Numbered from the stretch's first letter, positions 33,752 to 42,575 are shown. The stretch is DNA of 64,000 nucleotides from Halobacteriales archaeon QH_8_64_26 (GCA_003021725.1 PXRA01000007.1:51904-115903), one strand, 5' to 3'. The notes: a model not told the origin generated them from the letters alone. Numbers and translations are program-made.

Positions 33752-35029
33752 GTGATCGCTACCCGCGCCCCGGCCGAGCCCTACACGCTTCGCTTCGAGA
33801 GTCCCCTCGAATCCGTGTCCGAACACGCCGATGGCGAGGGAGTAGACGTCGTCCTCGACGAGACGTATTTTTACGCCGAGAGCGGCGGCCAGCCCGCCGA
33901 CAAGGGAACTATCGCCGGAATCGACGTACTCGACGTCCAGCACCGAGACGGCGAGGTACGCCACGCGCTCGCCGAACCGATCGAGGCGAGCGCGGGCGAG
34001 ACGCTCACCGGCGAGATCGATCCCGACTTCCGCACCTACTGTATGCGCGCACACACCGCGAGCCACGCGCTCTACGGGGCGGGCCGGCGTCGCCTCGACG
34101 ATCTCGGCTACGGCGGGTTCGACATCGGCGAGGGGAAAGTCAGGGTCGATTTCGAGACGACCACTGAGATCGACGCCGATCTCCTGGTCGATCTCGAAGC
34201 GCTCGTCAACCGGGCCGTCTGGAACTCACACCACGTGACCTGGGGCCAGCATCCGAGCGAGGAGGCCCTGGAGCGCGAGGACGTCGCCTTCAATGCCAAG
34301 ACCGAGGAGGGACTGGGCGAGGAGGCGGTTCGCTTGGTCGAGATCGACGGCTGGGATATCGCGGCCTGTGGGGGTACCCACGTCCGGAACACCCGCGAGA
34401 TCGGTCCGGTAACAGTTCTGGATCGGTCGAACCCCGGCGAGGGCCGAACCCGGGTCGAGTTCGCGGTCGGGCCAGCGGCGATCGAGCGGCGCGCCGACGA
34501 ACACGGAGCTACCCTCGCGGCGGCCGCAGCGGCGAACACTCAGGTTACCGACCTCCTCGACGCGATCGCCCGCCTCCGGGACGAGCGCGAGGACGCGATC
34601 GCCGAGCGCGACGCCTTGCGCGAGCGCCTGGTCGAGAGCCGGATCGCCGACCTCCGGGAAGCGATCATCGAGCGGGACGGCGAGTCCTGGTTGGTCGGCT
34701 CGATCGAGGGCCTCGACGCGAACGAGCTCGCTGACCGGGCCGGCAGCGTCGTCGACTCCGCAGGGAACGACGAGGACGGGGAAGACCGGGAAGGCGAGGA
34801 CGGCGACGACGCAAGCGATAGGGACCCGGCCGTCGTCGCGCTCGTCGACAGCGACGGGGGGTATCTCGCCGTGGCGAGCGAGGGTGAGGCCGACGCGGGA
34901 AGCGTTATCGAGCGCGTGACGGCCGAGTTCGGCGGCGGCGGTGGCGGCTCGCCGAGCGTCGCCCAGGGCGGCGGGCTCGACGCCGAGCCCGAGGAACTGG
35001 TCGCGTTCCTGCGCGACGAACGCGAGTAG
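33752..35029 (+). CDS. alaX: AlaX-type alanyl-tRNA editing protein with DHHA1 domain
   Basis: Free-standing homologue of the alanyl-tRNA synthetase editing region, 425 residues, which removes mischarged serine or glycine from tRNA-Ala. LDETYFYAESGGQPADKG opens the domain. The zinc ligands are visible as RAHTASHAL (HxxxH) and AACGGTHV (C...H). A coiled-coil-like stretch rich in R, D and E (about 265-310) follows. A C-terminal DHHA1-like region ends in a glycine-rich AEFGGGGGGSPSVAQGGG, as in AlaRS C-domains. A Glu/Asp-rich insert lies at about 330-350. The start is a GTG at 33752. This is the long (AlaX-L) form; AlaRS itself is not in the window. Confidence 0.9.
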   Translation: MIATRAPAEPYTLRFESPLESVSEHADGEGVDVVLDETYFYAESGGQPADKGTIAGIDVLDVQHRDGEVRHALAEPIEASAGETLTGEIDPDFRTYCMRAHTASHALYGAGRRRLDDLGYGGFDIGEGKVRVDFETTTEIDADLLVDLEALVNRAVWNSHHVTWGQHPSEEALEREDVAFNAKTEEGLGEEAVRLVEIDGWDIAACGGTHVRNTREIGPVTVLDRSNPGEGRTRVEFAVGPAAIERRADEHGATLAAAAAANTQVTDLLDAIARLRDEREDAIAERDALRERLVESRIADLREAIIERDGESWLVGSIEGLDANELADRAGSVVDSAGNDEDGEDREGEDGDDASDRDPAVVALVDSDGGYLAVASEGEADAGSVIERVTAEFGGGGGGSPSVAQGGGLDAEPEELVAFLRDERE

Positions 35030-35060
35030 TCGACCGGACCGAGGAGTGCGAGCTCGGAAT

Positions 35061-36866
35061 TTACTGACGATTACCGTCGCGACCCGTGGAACCAGCAGCC
35101 GCTTGCGGGCCGTCCTCGCTGGCCTCACCCATCGCGTCGGCGGCCGGGTTCGCCATCGCGCTCGCGACGCCCGCGGTCTCGTCAGTCTCAGTTTCGGTGC
35201 CTTCCCCGCCGGTTCCCTGCCGTTCCTGGAGGTTCTGGCGGGTGAACTGTGGCTGAGCACCGAGGCCGGTCGGCCCGCGGAAGGACCGATAGAGAAGTCC
35301 GCCCACGACCGCGGAAAAGGCGAGCGCGGCGAGCGCCGAGGGCAGTTGGGCGAAAGCATATAGCACTGCCGTCGAGAGCACGCCGGCAGTCATAAGCAGC
35401 CCGTAGACGAGCCGCCTGGCGAGTTTATCGAAGATGTCGTTCGTGTCCTCGAGTTCGGCCTCGACCCGGAAGTCCTCGCGTTCGATCCGATCGAGGGCGC
35501 TTTCGAGCTTCGGGGGTACCCGGATCGAGGACTCGATCGCCGCCCGGCCCTCGTCGGCCCGATCCTCGAAGAATTGCCTGATACCCTCCTCGCGATAGCC
35601 CTCCTCGATCAGGTAGTCGGTCGCGATCTCGATGAAGTCGAACTCCGGATCGAGGGTGACACAGACCCCCTCGACGACCGTCGCGACCCGGAGGACGAGC
35701 GCCAAGTTCGAGGGCAATCGGAGGGGAAAATCGTAGATGGTGTTCTCGATCTGATCGATCACTTCCTGGACGCGGTACTGTTCGATCTCCTCGCCGCGGA
35801 CGTCCTGGATGGCCAGTTCCATTACGTTGCCCATGACCTCACGGTCGGCCTCGGGGCTCAGGGTGCCCATCGCGATCAGCGCATCGAGGATCGCGTCGAT
35901 GTCCTGGTTCGCGATCCCGATGTAGAAATCGACGATCCGGTCCTGAATATAGGCATCGACTCGGCCGCTCATCCCGAAGTCGTAGAACACGAGGGTACCG
36001 TCGGATTGCACGGCGAGATTGCCGGGATGGGGATCGGCGTGAAAGACGCCGTCGTCGATTATCATCTGGAGGTAAACCCGTTGGAGGGTCTCGGCCAGTG
36101 CCGAGCGGTCGACGCCCATCGCGTCGAGGTCCTCGACGCGGGTGATCTTCGTGCCCGGAACGTACTCCATTGTCAGCACTCGCGGGGTGGAGTGGGATTC
36201 GATCACGGTGGGGATCGCGACGTCGCGATTGCCCCCGAAGTTGCCCCGTATCTCCTGGAGCATCCGGCGCTCACGGTCGTAATCCATCTCCTCGCGAATG
36301 GTCTTTGCGAACTCGTCGGCGAGGTTTTCGAGCGAGAACGAACGTGCCTCCCCGATGAAGCGCATGAGTATGGGCAAGCTCCAGCGGATCACCGTGAGGT
36401 CGGCGTTGACCAGTTCCTCGATCTCGGGCCGGCGGACCTTCACCGCGACGGCCTCCCCGTCGATCTCCGCGCGATAGACCTGCCCGAGGCTCGCGCCGCT
36501 GATCGCCTCGCGCTCGAAGGCGTCGAAACGGTCCTCGATCGATCCGAGTTCGGCAGTCAGTACCGTCTCGGCTTCGGCCCAGGGGGCTGGTGGGACCTCG
36601 TCCTGTAGTTTCGAGAACTCGAGGATGTACTCCGGGGGCAACACGTCCGGCCGGGTCGAGAGCAGTTGCCCCAACTTGATGAACGTCGGCCCCAACGTCA
36701 GCATCGAATCGAGCAGCGAGGCGGCCCGCTCGCGCCGAGTCGCCGAATCCACCTCCCGAGAGCTCCCGAAGAACAGGAACCGGTTCCGGTCGCGAGCGTA
36801 AGCTACCAGCAGCGGGAGGAACTGATAGGCGACGATCACGAACCGCCGGTAGGACCGGAGGTTCAC
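35061..36866 (-). CDS. ABC1/AarF/UbiB-family protein kinase-like protein
   Basis: Atypical kinase/ATPase of 601 residues. FIKLGQLLSTRPDVLPPEYILE (KxGQ motif) is followed by SGASLGQVYRAEIDGEAVAVKVRRPEI, with an Ala-rich nucleotide loop and the ATP lysine in VAVKV. FHADPHPGNLAVQSDGTLVFYDFGMSG has the catalytic and metal Asp residues (DPHPGN and DFG). Two C-terminal transmembrane helices (about 480-530) anchor it, and a Gln/Glu/Ala-rich tail follows. In bacteria UbiB supports quinone biosynthesis; haloarchaea use menaquinone, so a lipid-cofactor role is plausible. It starts with GTG at 36866, 12 bp after the Hsp20 stop, and is probably co-transcribed with it. Confidence 0.92.
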   Translation of the reverse strand: MNLRSYRRFVIVAYQFLPLLVAYARDRNRFLFFGSSREVDSATRRERAASLLDSMLTLGPTFIKLGQLLSTRPDVLPPEYILEFSKLQDEVPPAPWAEAETVLTAELGSIEDRFDAFEREAISGASLGQVYRAEIDGEAVAVKVRRPEIEELVNADLTVIRWSLPILMRFIGEARSFSLENLADEFAKTIREEMDYDRERRMLQEIRGNFGGNRDVAIPTVIESHSTPRVLTMEYVPGTKITRVEDLDAMGVDRSALAETLQRVYLQMIIDDGVFHADPHPGNLAVQSDGTLVFYDFGMSGRVDAYIQDRIVDFYIGIANQDIDAILDALIAMGTLSPEADREVMGNVMELAIQDVRGEEIEQYRVQEVIDQIENTIYDFPLRLPSNLALVLRVATVVEGVCVTLDPEFDFIEIATDYLIEEGYREEGIRQFFEDRADEGRAAIESSIRVPPKLESALDRIEREDFRVEAELEDTNDIFDKLARRLVYGLLMTAGVLSTAVLYAFAQLPSALAALAFSAVVGGLLYRSFRGPTGLGAQPQFTRQNLQERQGTGGEGTETETDETAGVASAMANPAADAMGEASEDGPQAAAGSTGRDGNRQ

Positions 36867-36878
36867 TCTCCGACCACC

Positions 36879-37334
36879 TTAGGAGGTGGCCGAGCCGTTC
36901 GATCGGTCGTCCTCGGCGTCGGGCTCGCCGTCAGTATCGACACCGCCGCCCCCGGCGCTCCCCTCGCTCTCGGTGCTCCCACTACCCTCGATGGGGATCG
37001 ATGTCTCGCCGCCGCGCTCGCGCTTGGGAAGTCGGAGTTCGAGCACGCCTCGATCGACGCTCGCGCTCGCTCCCTCGGCGCTCGCATCGGGTGGCAGGGG
37101 GAAGTCGGCGTCGAGAAAGAGCGCTCGCCCCTCCTCGATGTACTGGAACTCGCGGGGAACCGATTTCTCGCGGCGGGCCTCGATGCGGAGCCGCCCTCGG
37201 CTCGCGCTGACGTCGACGGTGTCGGCATGCACGCCGGGGAGGTCGAGAACGAGGAGGTACTCCTCGTCGTTTTCGAGCACGTCGGCGAACACCGCATCGG
37301 GCAACTCGCCCAACGCCTCGCGCAGAGCGGACAT
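36879..37334 (-). CDS. Hsp20/alpha-crystallin-type small heat-shock protein
   Basis: ATP-independent holdase chaperone of 151 residues. The alpha-crystallin domain (about 15-100) includes YLLVLDLPGVHADTVDVSASRGRL, RREKSVPREFQYIEEG and GVLELRLPKRERG, with the V/I-x-L-type strand typical of the family. A long Gly/Ser/Asp/Glu-rich C-terminal tail (about 105-151) replaces the short IxI tail of bacterial IbpA; it retains SIPIEGSG as a possible IxI anchor. The start is the ATG at 37334 (MSALREALGELP). It lies 12 bp upstream of the ABC1-kinase gene, suggesting a stress-linked two-gene operon. Confidence 0.88.
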   Translation of the reverse strand: MSALREALGELPDAVFADVLENDEEYLLVLDLPGVHADTVDVSASRGRLRIEARREKSVPREFQYIEEGRALFLDADFPLPPDASAEGASASVDRGVLELRLPKRERGGETSIPIEGSGSTESEGSAGGGGVDTDGEPDAEDDRSNGSATS

Positions 37335-37428
37335 GTCTACAGTTCGGGTTTCGGGAGCGAAAAAGCCCCCGATAGCTGCCCGCTCCGCGGTCGATCGTTC
37401 CCGGTCGATATCGTCCGATGACCGACGT

Positions 37429-37821
37429 TCAGTTCCCGTGTTTCTCACCGGGAGTTCTCTCCGCTGGGAACGAGAGCCCCGAGACGGCGATGCGATCGCC
37501 CCGGACGACGAAGCGGGGCACCGGGGTCGAGCCGACCCAGGCGGGATCGAGGGCGATCCGCGCGCTCGCGCCGCTCTCCGCGTCGACGTCGATCCGACAG
37601 ACCCCGCCGAGCGGTGCGCCGAGCCCGATGGCCCGCTCGTGGTCTTCGGCGAGCCGGTGCTCCTCGCCCGTTGCCCGTCCGTCCGAGTGACCGATCGAGA
37701 TCGATACCGTCCGCTCCGTTTCACCGTCGTTCTGGACGAGTGCGTACGGCGGCGTCGGATCGTCGCGGTCGTCAGCGTCCCCGATCGTCGCCCTCGGTCG
37801 GGGTGTCTCGCTTTCGGTCAT
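37429..37821 (-). CDS. Hypothetical haloarchaeal protein
   Basis: A 130-residue acidic protein of unknown function. After an Asp/Arg-rich N-terminus it shows an alternating beta-strand pattern: PYALVQNDGETERTVSISIGH, GGVCRIDVDAESGASARIAL, PRFVVRGDRIAVSGLSF. This suggests a small beta-sandwich domain with no signal peptide. It precedes hsp20 on the same strand (94 bp apart) and could be in the same transcription unit. The coding call rests on composition, length and orientation. Confidence 0.6.
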   Translation of the reverse strand: MTESETPRPRATIGDADDRDDPTPPYALVQNDGETERTVSISIGHSDGRATGEEHRLAEDHERAIGLGAPLGGVCRIDVDAESGASARIALDPAWVGSTPVPRFVVRGDRIAVSGLSFPAERTPGEKHGN

Positions 37822-37904
37822 TCGCCGGCCACCCGCCCGCGTTCCGTCCCGCCGCGCCGTGGCGAAACCTTACATTCCATGCGAGTAATACATAGTTACC
37901 GGGA

Positions 37905-37910
37905 TATAAA
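37905..37910 (-). promoter_or_regulatory. TATA-like box in an AT-rich patch
   Basis: TTTATA (minus strand) sits in an unusually AT-rich stretch, 37880-37950, between divergent genes. It is 84 bp upstream of the hypothetical gene ending at 37429 and 200 bp upstream of moeA. It could serve the minus-strand hypothetical/hsp20 unit with a leader of ~60 nt. Direction is uncertain. Confidence 0.3.
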
Positions 37911-38081
37911 GATGTTTACTACCTACCTAAATTTTACTAACAAAGGTTAGAACGGGACTATCGGTACTCCGAGTTGGCCGCTGGGCGGTCGGGCATCGAG
38001 ACACGACCGGTAGGATCATTCGGAGCCATCGGCGAAGAACCGACCGAGGGAGCGGGGTGGACGAAGGGGACACCCCGGACG

Positions 38082-38109
38082 TTTTGCCCGTCGGGTGCCA
38101 CCCGACGGT
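38082..38109 (+). promoter_or_regulatory. TATA-like box plus perfect 9-bp palindrome before moeA
   Basis: A TTTTG element (38082-38086) is followed by a perfect inverted repeat with arms CCGTCGGGT (38088-38096) and ACCCGACGG (38100-38108) and a 3-nt loop. It ends one base before the ATG. It overlaps the expected transcription start of a leaderless mRNA, so it could be a repressor operator or an RNA hairpin at the extreme 5' end. The promoter of the second moeA homologue (40535-40562) has the same spacing and related sequence. Confidence 0.5.
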
Positions 38110-39384
38110 ATGAGCGATCTCCACACATCGGGATTCAAGGACGTCACCCGGATCGCCCCCGCCCGCGAGCGCCTACTGAGCGTCGCCGCGCCTCACGACC
38201 GGACCGAGCGCGTTTCCCTGACGAACGCCGACGGGCGCGTACTCGCCGAGTCGATCGCCGCCCGGCGGGCGGTGCCTCACTACCCGCGGGCGGCGATGGA
38301 CGGCTATGCGGTTCGCGCACAGGACACCTTCGAAGCGGGCGAGCGCGATCCCGAGATCCTCCGGCGCAGAGACGTCGAGGAGCGATCGGTCGCACCGGGG
38401 GAAGCCTGTCGGGTGCATACCGGCAGCGAACTGCCCGAGGGCGCGGATAGCGTAGTGATGATCGAGCGCGTCGAGGAGGTCGGCGACGACCTCGAAGTGT
38501 TCGGGGCGCTCGCGGAGGGTGCGAACGTCGCGCCAGTAGGGGAGGACGTCGCGAAGGATCAGGACCTCTTCGCGGCGGGCCACCGGCTTCGACCCTCCGA
38601 CTTAGGACTGCTCAAATCGACCGGTGTGAACGATCTCGAGGTGGGAGAACGCCCGACAGTCGGGGTGATCCCCACCGGCGAGGAACTCGTCCAGGCCGAT
38701 CCCGAACCCGGGGAAGTGATCGAGACCAACGGCCTCACCGTCTCGGGGTACGTCAAGCGGTGGGGCGGACGGGCCAGATACAGGAACGTCGTCACCGACG
38801 ACCGCGAGGCGCTGCGGGCGGCGCTCCAGCGCGACCTCACGAAGGACATCGTGGTAACGACGGGCGGCTCCTCCGTCGGCGAACGCGATCTGATCCCCGA
38901 AGTGGTCGAGGATTTGGGGGAAGTCCTAGTGCATGGCGTCGCGCTCCGGCCGGGCCATCCCGTCGCCCTCGGTGTCGTCGAGGAGACGCCGATCGTGATG
39001 CTACCGGGCTATCCGGTTGCCTGTATCGTCAACGCCGTCCAGTTCCTCCGCCCCCTGCTGAAACACGTCGGGGGCCTCCCGCTCGAAGAACATCCGACGC
39101 GAGAGGCCCGCCTGGCGAGAAAGATCGAGAGCGAACCGGGCTATGCGACCTTCGCGCGGGTGCAGGTGAACGGAACTGACGCCGAGGGCGAGGACGCCGG
39201 AACCGACCGAAGCGACGGGGAGGGGAACGGTGACCTTCCGCGTGCGACACCGACCCGATCGAGCGGGTCGGGCGTGCTATCGAGCGTGGCGCTCGCGGAC
39301 GGCTGGGTGACGGTGCCCGAAGAGCGCGAGGGGTTCGCCGAGGGCGAGCGCGTCACGGTCGAGAATTGGGAGTACTCGGCGTAG
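38110..39384 (+). CDS. moeA: Molybdopterin molybdenumtransferase MoeA
   Basis: Inserts molybdate into adenylated molybdopterin in molybdenum-cofactor synthesis (424 residues). Family motifs are present: YPRAAMDGYAVRAQDT (about 61-76), HTGSELPEGADSVVMIERVE, and PTVGVIPTGEELVQ in the MogA-like domain. GGSSVGERDLIPEVVEDLG is the MPT-binding GGxS loop, and GVALRPGHPVALGVVEETPIVMLPGYPVACI is split by the catalytic loop. A C-terminal barrel follows, with an Asp/Gly/Ser-rich insert at about 360-385. The ATG at 38110 is chosen; an upstream in-frame ATG would overlap the palindrome. A second homologue lies at 40563-42575. Confidence 0.93.
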   Translation: MSDLHTSGFKDVTRIAPARERLLSVAAPHDRTERVSLTNADGRVLAESIAARRAVPHYPRAAMDGYAVRAQDTFEAGERDPEILRRRDVEERSVAPGEACRVHTGSELPEGADSVVMIERVEEVGDDLEVFGALAEGANVAPVGEDVAKDQDLFAAGHRLRPSDLGLLKSTGVNDLEVGERPTVGVIPTGEELVQADPEPGEVIETNGLTVSGYVKRWGGRARYRNVVTDDREALRAALQRDLTKDIVVTTGGSSVGERDLIPEVVEDLGEVLVHGVALRPGHPVALGVVEETPIVMLPGYPVACIVNAVQFLRPLLKHVGGLPLEEHPTREARLARKIESEPGYATFARVQVNGTDAEGEDAGTDRSDGEGNGDLPRATPTRSSGSGVLSSVALADGWVTVPEEREGFAEGERVTVENWEYSA

Positions 39385-39461
39385 TCCCCTCTCGAGCCGG
39401 CGGGCTATCACGGAGCTGTCAGCAGAGCTAAGGGGTTCGGTCGAACACGTACCCTCGCCGA

Positions 39462-40118
39462 ATGCTCTCGATCGAGACGCTGGCACTGTTCGTCCCGGCA
39501 GCGGTGGCGTTGATCCTCGCACCGGGACCGGATACGATCTACGTGCTGACGCGGGCGCTCGGTGCCGGGAAGCGGGTCGGCCTCCGCTCGGCGGCCGGTA
39601 TCAGCGTCGGCGTCCTCGTCCATACGACCGCAGCCGTCGTCGGCCTGTCGGTACTGCTCCGCCGGTCGGCACTCGCCTTTCGAGTTCTCAAGTACGTCGG
39701 CGCGGCGTATCTCCTCTATCTCGGCGTGCAGGCGCTTCGCTCGCCGGGACGATTCGAGTTCGATGACGTCGCGGCGAGCGGGACCGAGGACGAGAGCGAG
39801 AAAGCGAGCGAGGGTGACGGCGGCGGGTTCGCCCGGGGCGTCCTCGTGAACGTCCTGAACCCGAAGGTCGCGCTGTTTTTCCTCGCCTTTCTGCCGCAGT
39901 TCGTTCCCGCCGGAGCCGCGAACGCACCGCTTTCGCTTTCGATACTCGGCGGGCTCTATGCGGCGCTAACACTCTGTTATCTCTCGGGCGTCGCGCTCGT
40001 CTCCGGGTCGATTCGGGGAACGCTGCGCTCGTCCCCACGAATCGAGGACGGCCTGCGTTACGGAACGGGCAGCGTCCTGATCGGCCTGGGAGTCGGGCTC
40101 GCGTTCGAAGGCGTATGA
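39462..40118 (+). CDS. LysE/RhtB-family exporter
   Basis: A 218-residue membrane protein of the LysE superfamily, which exports amino acids or analogues. FVPAAVALILAPGPDTIYVLTRAL contains the APGPD signature of the first helix. GLRSAAGISVGVLVHTTAAVVGL and VLNPKVALFFLAFLPQFVP (NPK motif) follow. Six transmembrane segments are expected. The cytoplasmic loop between helices 3 and 4 holds an acidic, Ser/Glu/Lys-rich insert (about 100-125). It lies 77 bp after moeA on the same strand; co-transcription is possible. The substrate (lysine, threonine, homoserine or other) cannot be told. Confidence 0.9.
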   Translation: MLSIETLALFVPAAVALILAPGPDTIYVLTRALGAGKRVGLRSAAGISVGVLVHTTAAVVGLSVLLRRSALAFRVLKYVGAAYLLYLGVQALRSPGRFEFDDVAASGTEDESEKASEGDGGGFARGVLVNVLNPKVALFFLAFLPQFVPAGAANAPLSLSILGGLYAALTLCYLSGVALVSGSIRGTLRSSPRIEDGLRYGTGSVLIGLGVGLAFEGV

Positions 40119-40173
40119 TGCGGCCGTTGGCGTCGTCCACCGACCCTATCCGTCGCCTCGGCGAAGCTCCTGT

Positions 40174-40494
40174 ATGAACGCATGGGCAGTTCTCCTGATC
40201 GCGGGTCTGTTCGAGATCGGCTGGGCGATCGGCCTGGAGTACGCCGACGGCTTCACCGAACTCGTCCCCACTGTTGCGACGATCGTTGCGATCTTCGCGA
40301 GTATGCTGTTGCTCGCCAGAGCGGTCGAGACGCTGCCGATCGGGACGGCGTATGCGGTCTGGACCGGGATCGGCGCGGTCGGCACGGCGACGCTCGGGGT
40401 GCTTCTGTTCGACGAACCGGCGACCCTCGCTCGGGCGGGGTTCGTCGCACTGATCGTCCTCGGCGTCGTCGGGTTGAATCTCACCGGTCACTGA
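40174..40494 (+). CDS. Small multidrug resistance (SMR) family transporter
   Basis: A 106-residue four-helix membrane protein. The first helix AVLLIAGLFEIGWAIGLEYA contains the essential glutamate near residue 13, the proton- and cation-binding residue of SMR proteins. PIGTAYAVWTGIGAVGTATLGVLLF is the third/fourth helix signature. The GTAYAVWTGIGA motif is shared by the SugE/Gdx (guanidinium exporter) and EmrE branches; a single gene rather than a pair fits a homodimer. It is 55 bp downstream of the LysE gene on the same strand. Substrate not determined. Confidence 0.92.
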   Translation: MNAWAVLLIAGLFEIGWAIGLEYADGFTELVPTVATIVAIFASMLLLARAVETLPIGTAYAVWTGIGAVGTATLGVLLFDEPATLARAGFVALIVLGVVGLNLTGH

Positions 40495-40534
40495 CTGCCA
40501 CTCACCCGGAGGAACGGTTCGGCGCCGGCCAGAC

Positions 40535-40562
40535 TTTTGTCCGTCGCGGTGGAACCGCAGCC
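40535..40562 (+). promoter_or_regulatory. TATA-like box plus palindrome before the second moeA homologue
   Basis: TTTTGT (40535-40540) is followed by CCGTCG and an inverted repeat with arms GCGGT (40546-40550) and ACCGC (40554-40558), four bases before the ATG. From the TTTTG to the start codon the length is 28 nt, exactly as upstream of moeA at 38110. Matching bases include TTTTG, CCGTCG and the distal CCG. Confidence 0.45.
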
Positions 40563-42575
40563 ATGAGCGACCGCAAGGAGTTCCGCGAACTCGTTCCGCC
40601 CGAGCGCGCCCACGAAGCCATTTCGGGCCTCGATCTAGCCCCCGAGTCCGAGATCGTCTCGCTCGGCGCGGCCAGGGGCCGGGTGCTCGCCGAACGCGCT
40701 GACGCCGGCGTTGACGTACCGGGGTTCGACCGGGCAAGCGTGGACGGCTACGCGGTCCGGGCTCGAGATACCTTCGGTGCCGACGAGGCCAACCCCGAGA
40801 CGCTCGATCACGTCGGGCGGGTTCACGCCGGCACGACCCCCGAAGTGAGCGTCGAAGAAGGGGTGACCGCCGAGATCTCGACCGGGGCGGTACTGCCCGA
40901 GGGAGCCGATGCGGTCGTGATGGTCGAGCGAACCACCGAGAGCGAACCGGAAGGTGGTGATGGAACGAAAATCGAGATCAGGAAGGCCGCCGCCCCGGGC
41001 GACGGCGTCATGGCCGCAGGTACTGACATCGCCGCCGGCGAGCGCGCGCTCGGCCCTGGCACGGAACTCACCCCACGGGAGATCGGCCTGCTCTCCGCGC
41101 TCGGCGTCGAGGACGTGCCGGTGAGAGGACGGCCGACCGTCGGCGTGATCTCGACGGGCGACGAACTCGTCCGACCCGGCGAGGCAGTCGAGCACAGTGC
41201 TGGCCAGATCTACGACGTCAATTCGTACACTATTGCCGCGGCCATCGAGGACGCCGGCGGCGACCCCGAACTCTACCCCCACGCTGGCGACGACTACGAG
41301 GAAATGGAACGCATCCTCAGGAACGCGGCCTCGGAGTGCGATCTCGTGCTCTCCTCGGGTTCGACGTCGGCGAGTGCAGTCGACGTGATCTACCGCGTGA
41401 TCGAGGACCGTGGCGATCTCCTCTTACATGGCGTCGCCGTCAAGCCTGGCAAGCCGATGCTCGTCGGCACCCTAGCCGAGTCGGCGTACGTCGGCCTGCC
41501 GGGCTATCCGGTCTCGGCGCTGACGATCTTCCGGACCTTCGTCGCGCCGGCCATCCGCCAAGCCGCGAACCGCCCCGAACCCCGAACCGCGACGATCGAA
41601 GGTCGAATGGCCGTCCGCGAACGCTACGCCGAGGGCCGACTCCGGCTCATGCCCGTCGGCCTGGTCGAGAGCGGGCCCGGCGAGGAAATCGACGGAGTCG
41701 AAGGCGATAGCAGCGACGGCAGCAACGATGGCGGTAAGGGCGGTACGACCGGCAGGGGGACCGAGACGTTGGTCTACCCGGTCGACAAGGGCAGCGGCGC
41801 GACGACGAGCCTCGTCGAGGCCGACGGCGTCGTCGCGGTCGATCCCGACACCGAGTACTTAGGGGCCGGCGAGGGCGTGCGCGCCGAGCTGTTCTCGCCG
41901 AGCGTTCGCATCCCGACGCTGCTCGGGATCGGCGAGGACGACCCGCTGTTCTCCAGGGTGCTCGACGAGTCCGAGCGGCCACGGTATCTGAGCTTCGGCA
42001 GCCGGGAGGGCCTGCGCCGGCTTAGAAACGGCGTGCCCGACGTCGCCGTCGTCGCCGGGCCGAGCGATCCCGACTTTCCCGTTGAGGAGCTGGGTGGGTG
42101 GAGCCGGGAGTGGGGCTTAGTCGTTCCCAGCGGGAATCCGGAGGAAGTAGCGGGCATTGCTGATCTCATCGATCGCGATCTCTCCTTCATCAACCGGCCG
42201 ACGAGTTCGGGACTCCGGACCTCCCTCGGCGAGCGGGTCGCCGAACTCGCCGAGAAGCGGGAGGCGACTCGCCACGACTGCACCGATCGGATCAGGGGCT
42301 TCGACCGGACGCTTGGAGCCCATGAGAGCCCGCCCCGGGCGGTCGCAGCAGGGCAGGCGGACGCCGGGCTCGGGCTTCGGGCCACGGCGGCGAAACTCGA
42401 CCTCGGGTTCGTGCCGGTCGGTAGGGAAGGGGTTCGCGTCCTGGCGAACCCCGATCGCGTCGAAAAGAGCGGCGTGGAGGCGCTCGCAAGTAGTCTGGAA
42501 GGGGTCAGTCCCCTGCTCGACGGCCTGCCGGGCTACGGCGAGCGCGGCGCGGAGCCGACAGCCCCAGATCAGTGA
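40563..42575 (+). CDS. MoeA-like protein fused to a periplasmic-binding-like domain
   Basis: A 670-residue fusion. Residues 1-~420 are a MoeA homologue: VPGFDRASVDGYAVRARDTF, STGAVLPEGADAVVMVER, RPTVGVISTGDELV, LVLSSGSTSASAVDVIYRVIED, GVAVKPGKPMLVGTLAESAYVGLPGYPVSA in consecutive parts. The C-terminal ~220 residues resemble the PBP-like/LysR-substrate domain appended to archaeal MoeA proteins. They show SLVVPSGNPEEVAGIADLIDR-type and FINRPTSSGLRTSLGERV features, which may sense molybdate or tungstate. A Gly/Ser/Asp insert is at about 380-405. The 3' end overlaps the convergent HAD gene by 71 nt. It may handle tungsten versus molybdenum relative to MoeA at 38110; that split is inference. Confidence 0.9.
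   Translation: MSDRKEFRELVPPERAHEAISGLDLAPESEIVSLGAARGRVLAERADAGVDVPGFDRASVDGYAVRARDTFGADEANPETLDHVGRVHAGTTPEVSVEEGVTAEISTGAVLPEGADAVVMVERTTESEPEGGDGTKIEIRKAAAPGDGVMAAGTDIAAGERALGPGTELTPREIGLLSALGVEDVPVRGRPTVGVISTGDELVRPGEAVEHSAGQIYDVNSYTIAAAIEDAGGDPELYPHAGDDYEEMERILRNAASECDLVLSSGSTSASAVDVIYRVIEDRGDLLLHGVAVKPGKPMLVGTLAESAYVGLPGYPVSALTIFRTFVAPAIRQAANRPEPRTATIEGRMAVRERYAEGRLRLMPVGLVESGPGEEIDGVEGDSSDGSNDGGKGGTTGRGTETLVYPVDKGSGATTSLVEADGVVAVDPDTEYLGAGEGVRAELFSPSVRIPTLLGIGEDDPLFSRVLDESERPRYLSFGSREGLRRLRNGVPDVAVVAGPSDPDFPVEELGGWSREWGLVVPSGNPEEVAGIADLIDRDLSFINRPTSSGLRTSLGERVAELAEKREATRHDCTDRIRGFDRTLGAHESPPRAVAAGQADAGLGLRATAAKLDLGFVPVGREGVRVLANPDRVEKSGVEALASSLEGVSPLLDGLPGYGERGAEPTAPDQ

Noticed and set aside
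35574..36608. Long plus-strand frame (344 codons) antisense to the ABC1 kinase
   Set aside because: Shadow frame; the minus strand has all kinase motifs.
37879..37947. 22-codon frame starting ATGCGAGTA in an AT-rich patch
   Set aside because: Composition is unlike haloarchaeal proteins and it coincides with a likely promoter region; treated as non-coding.
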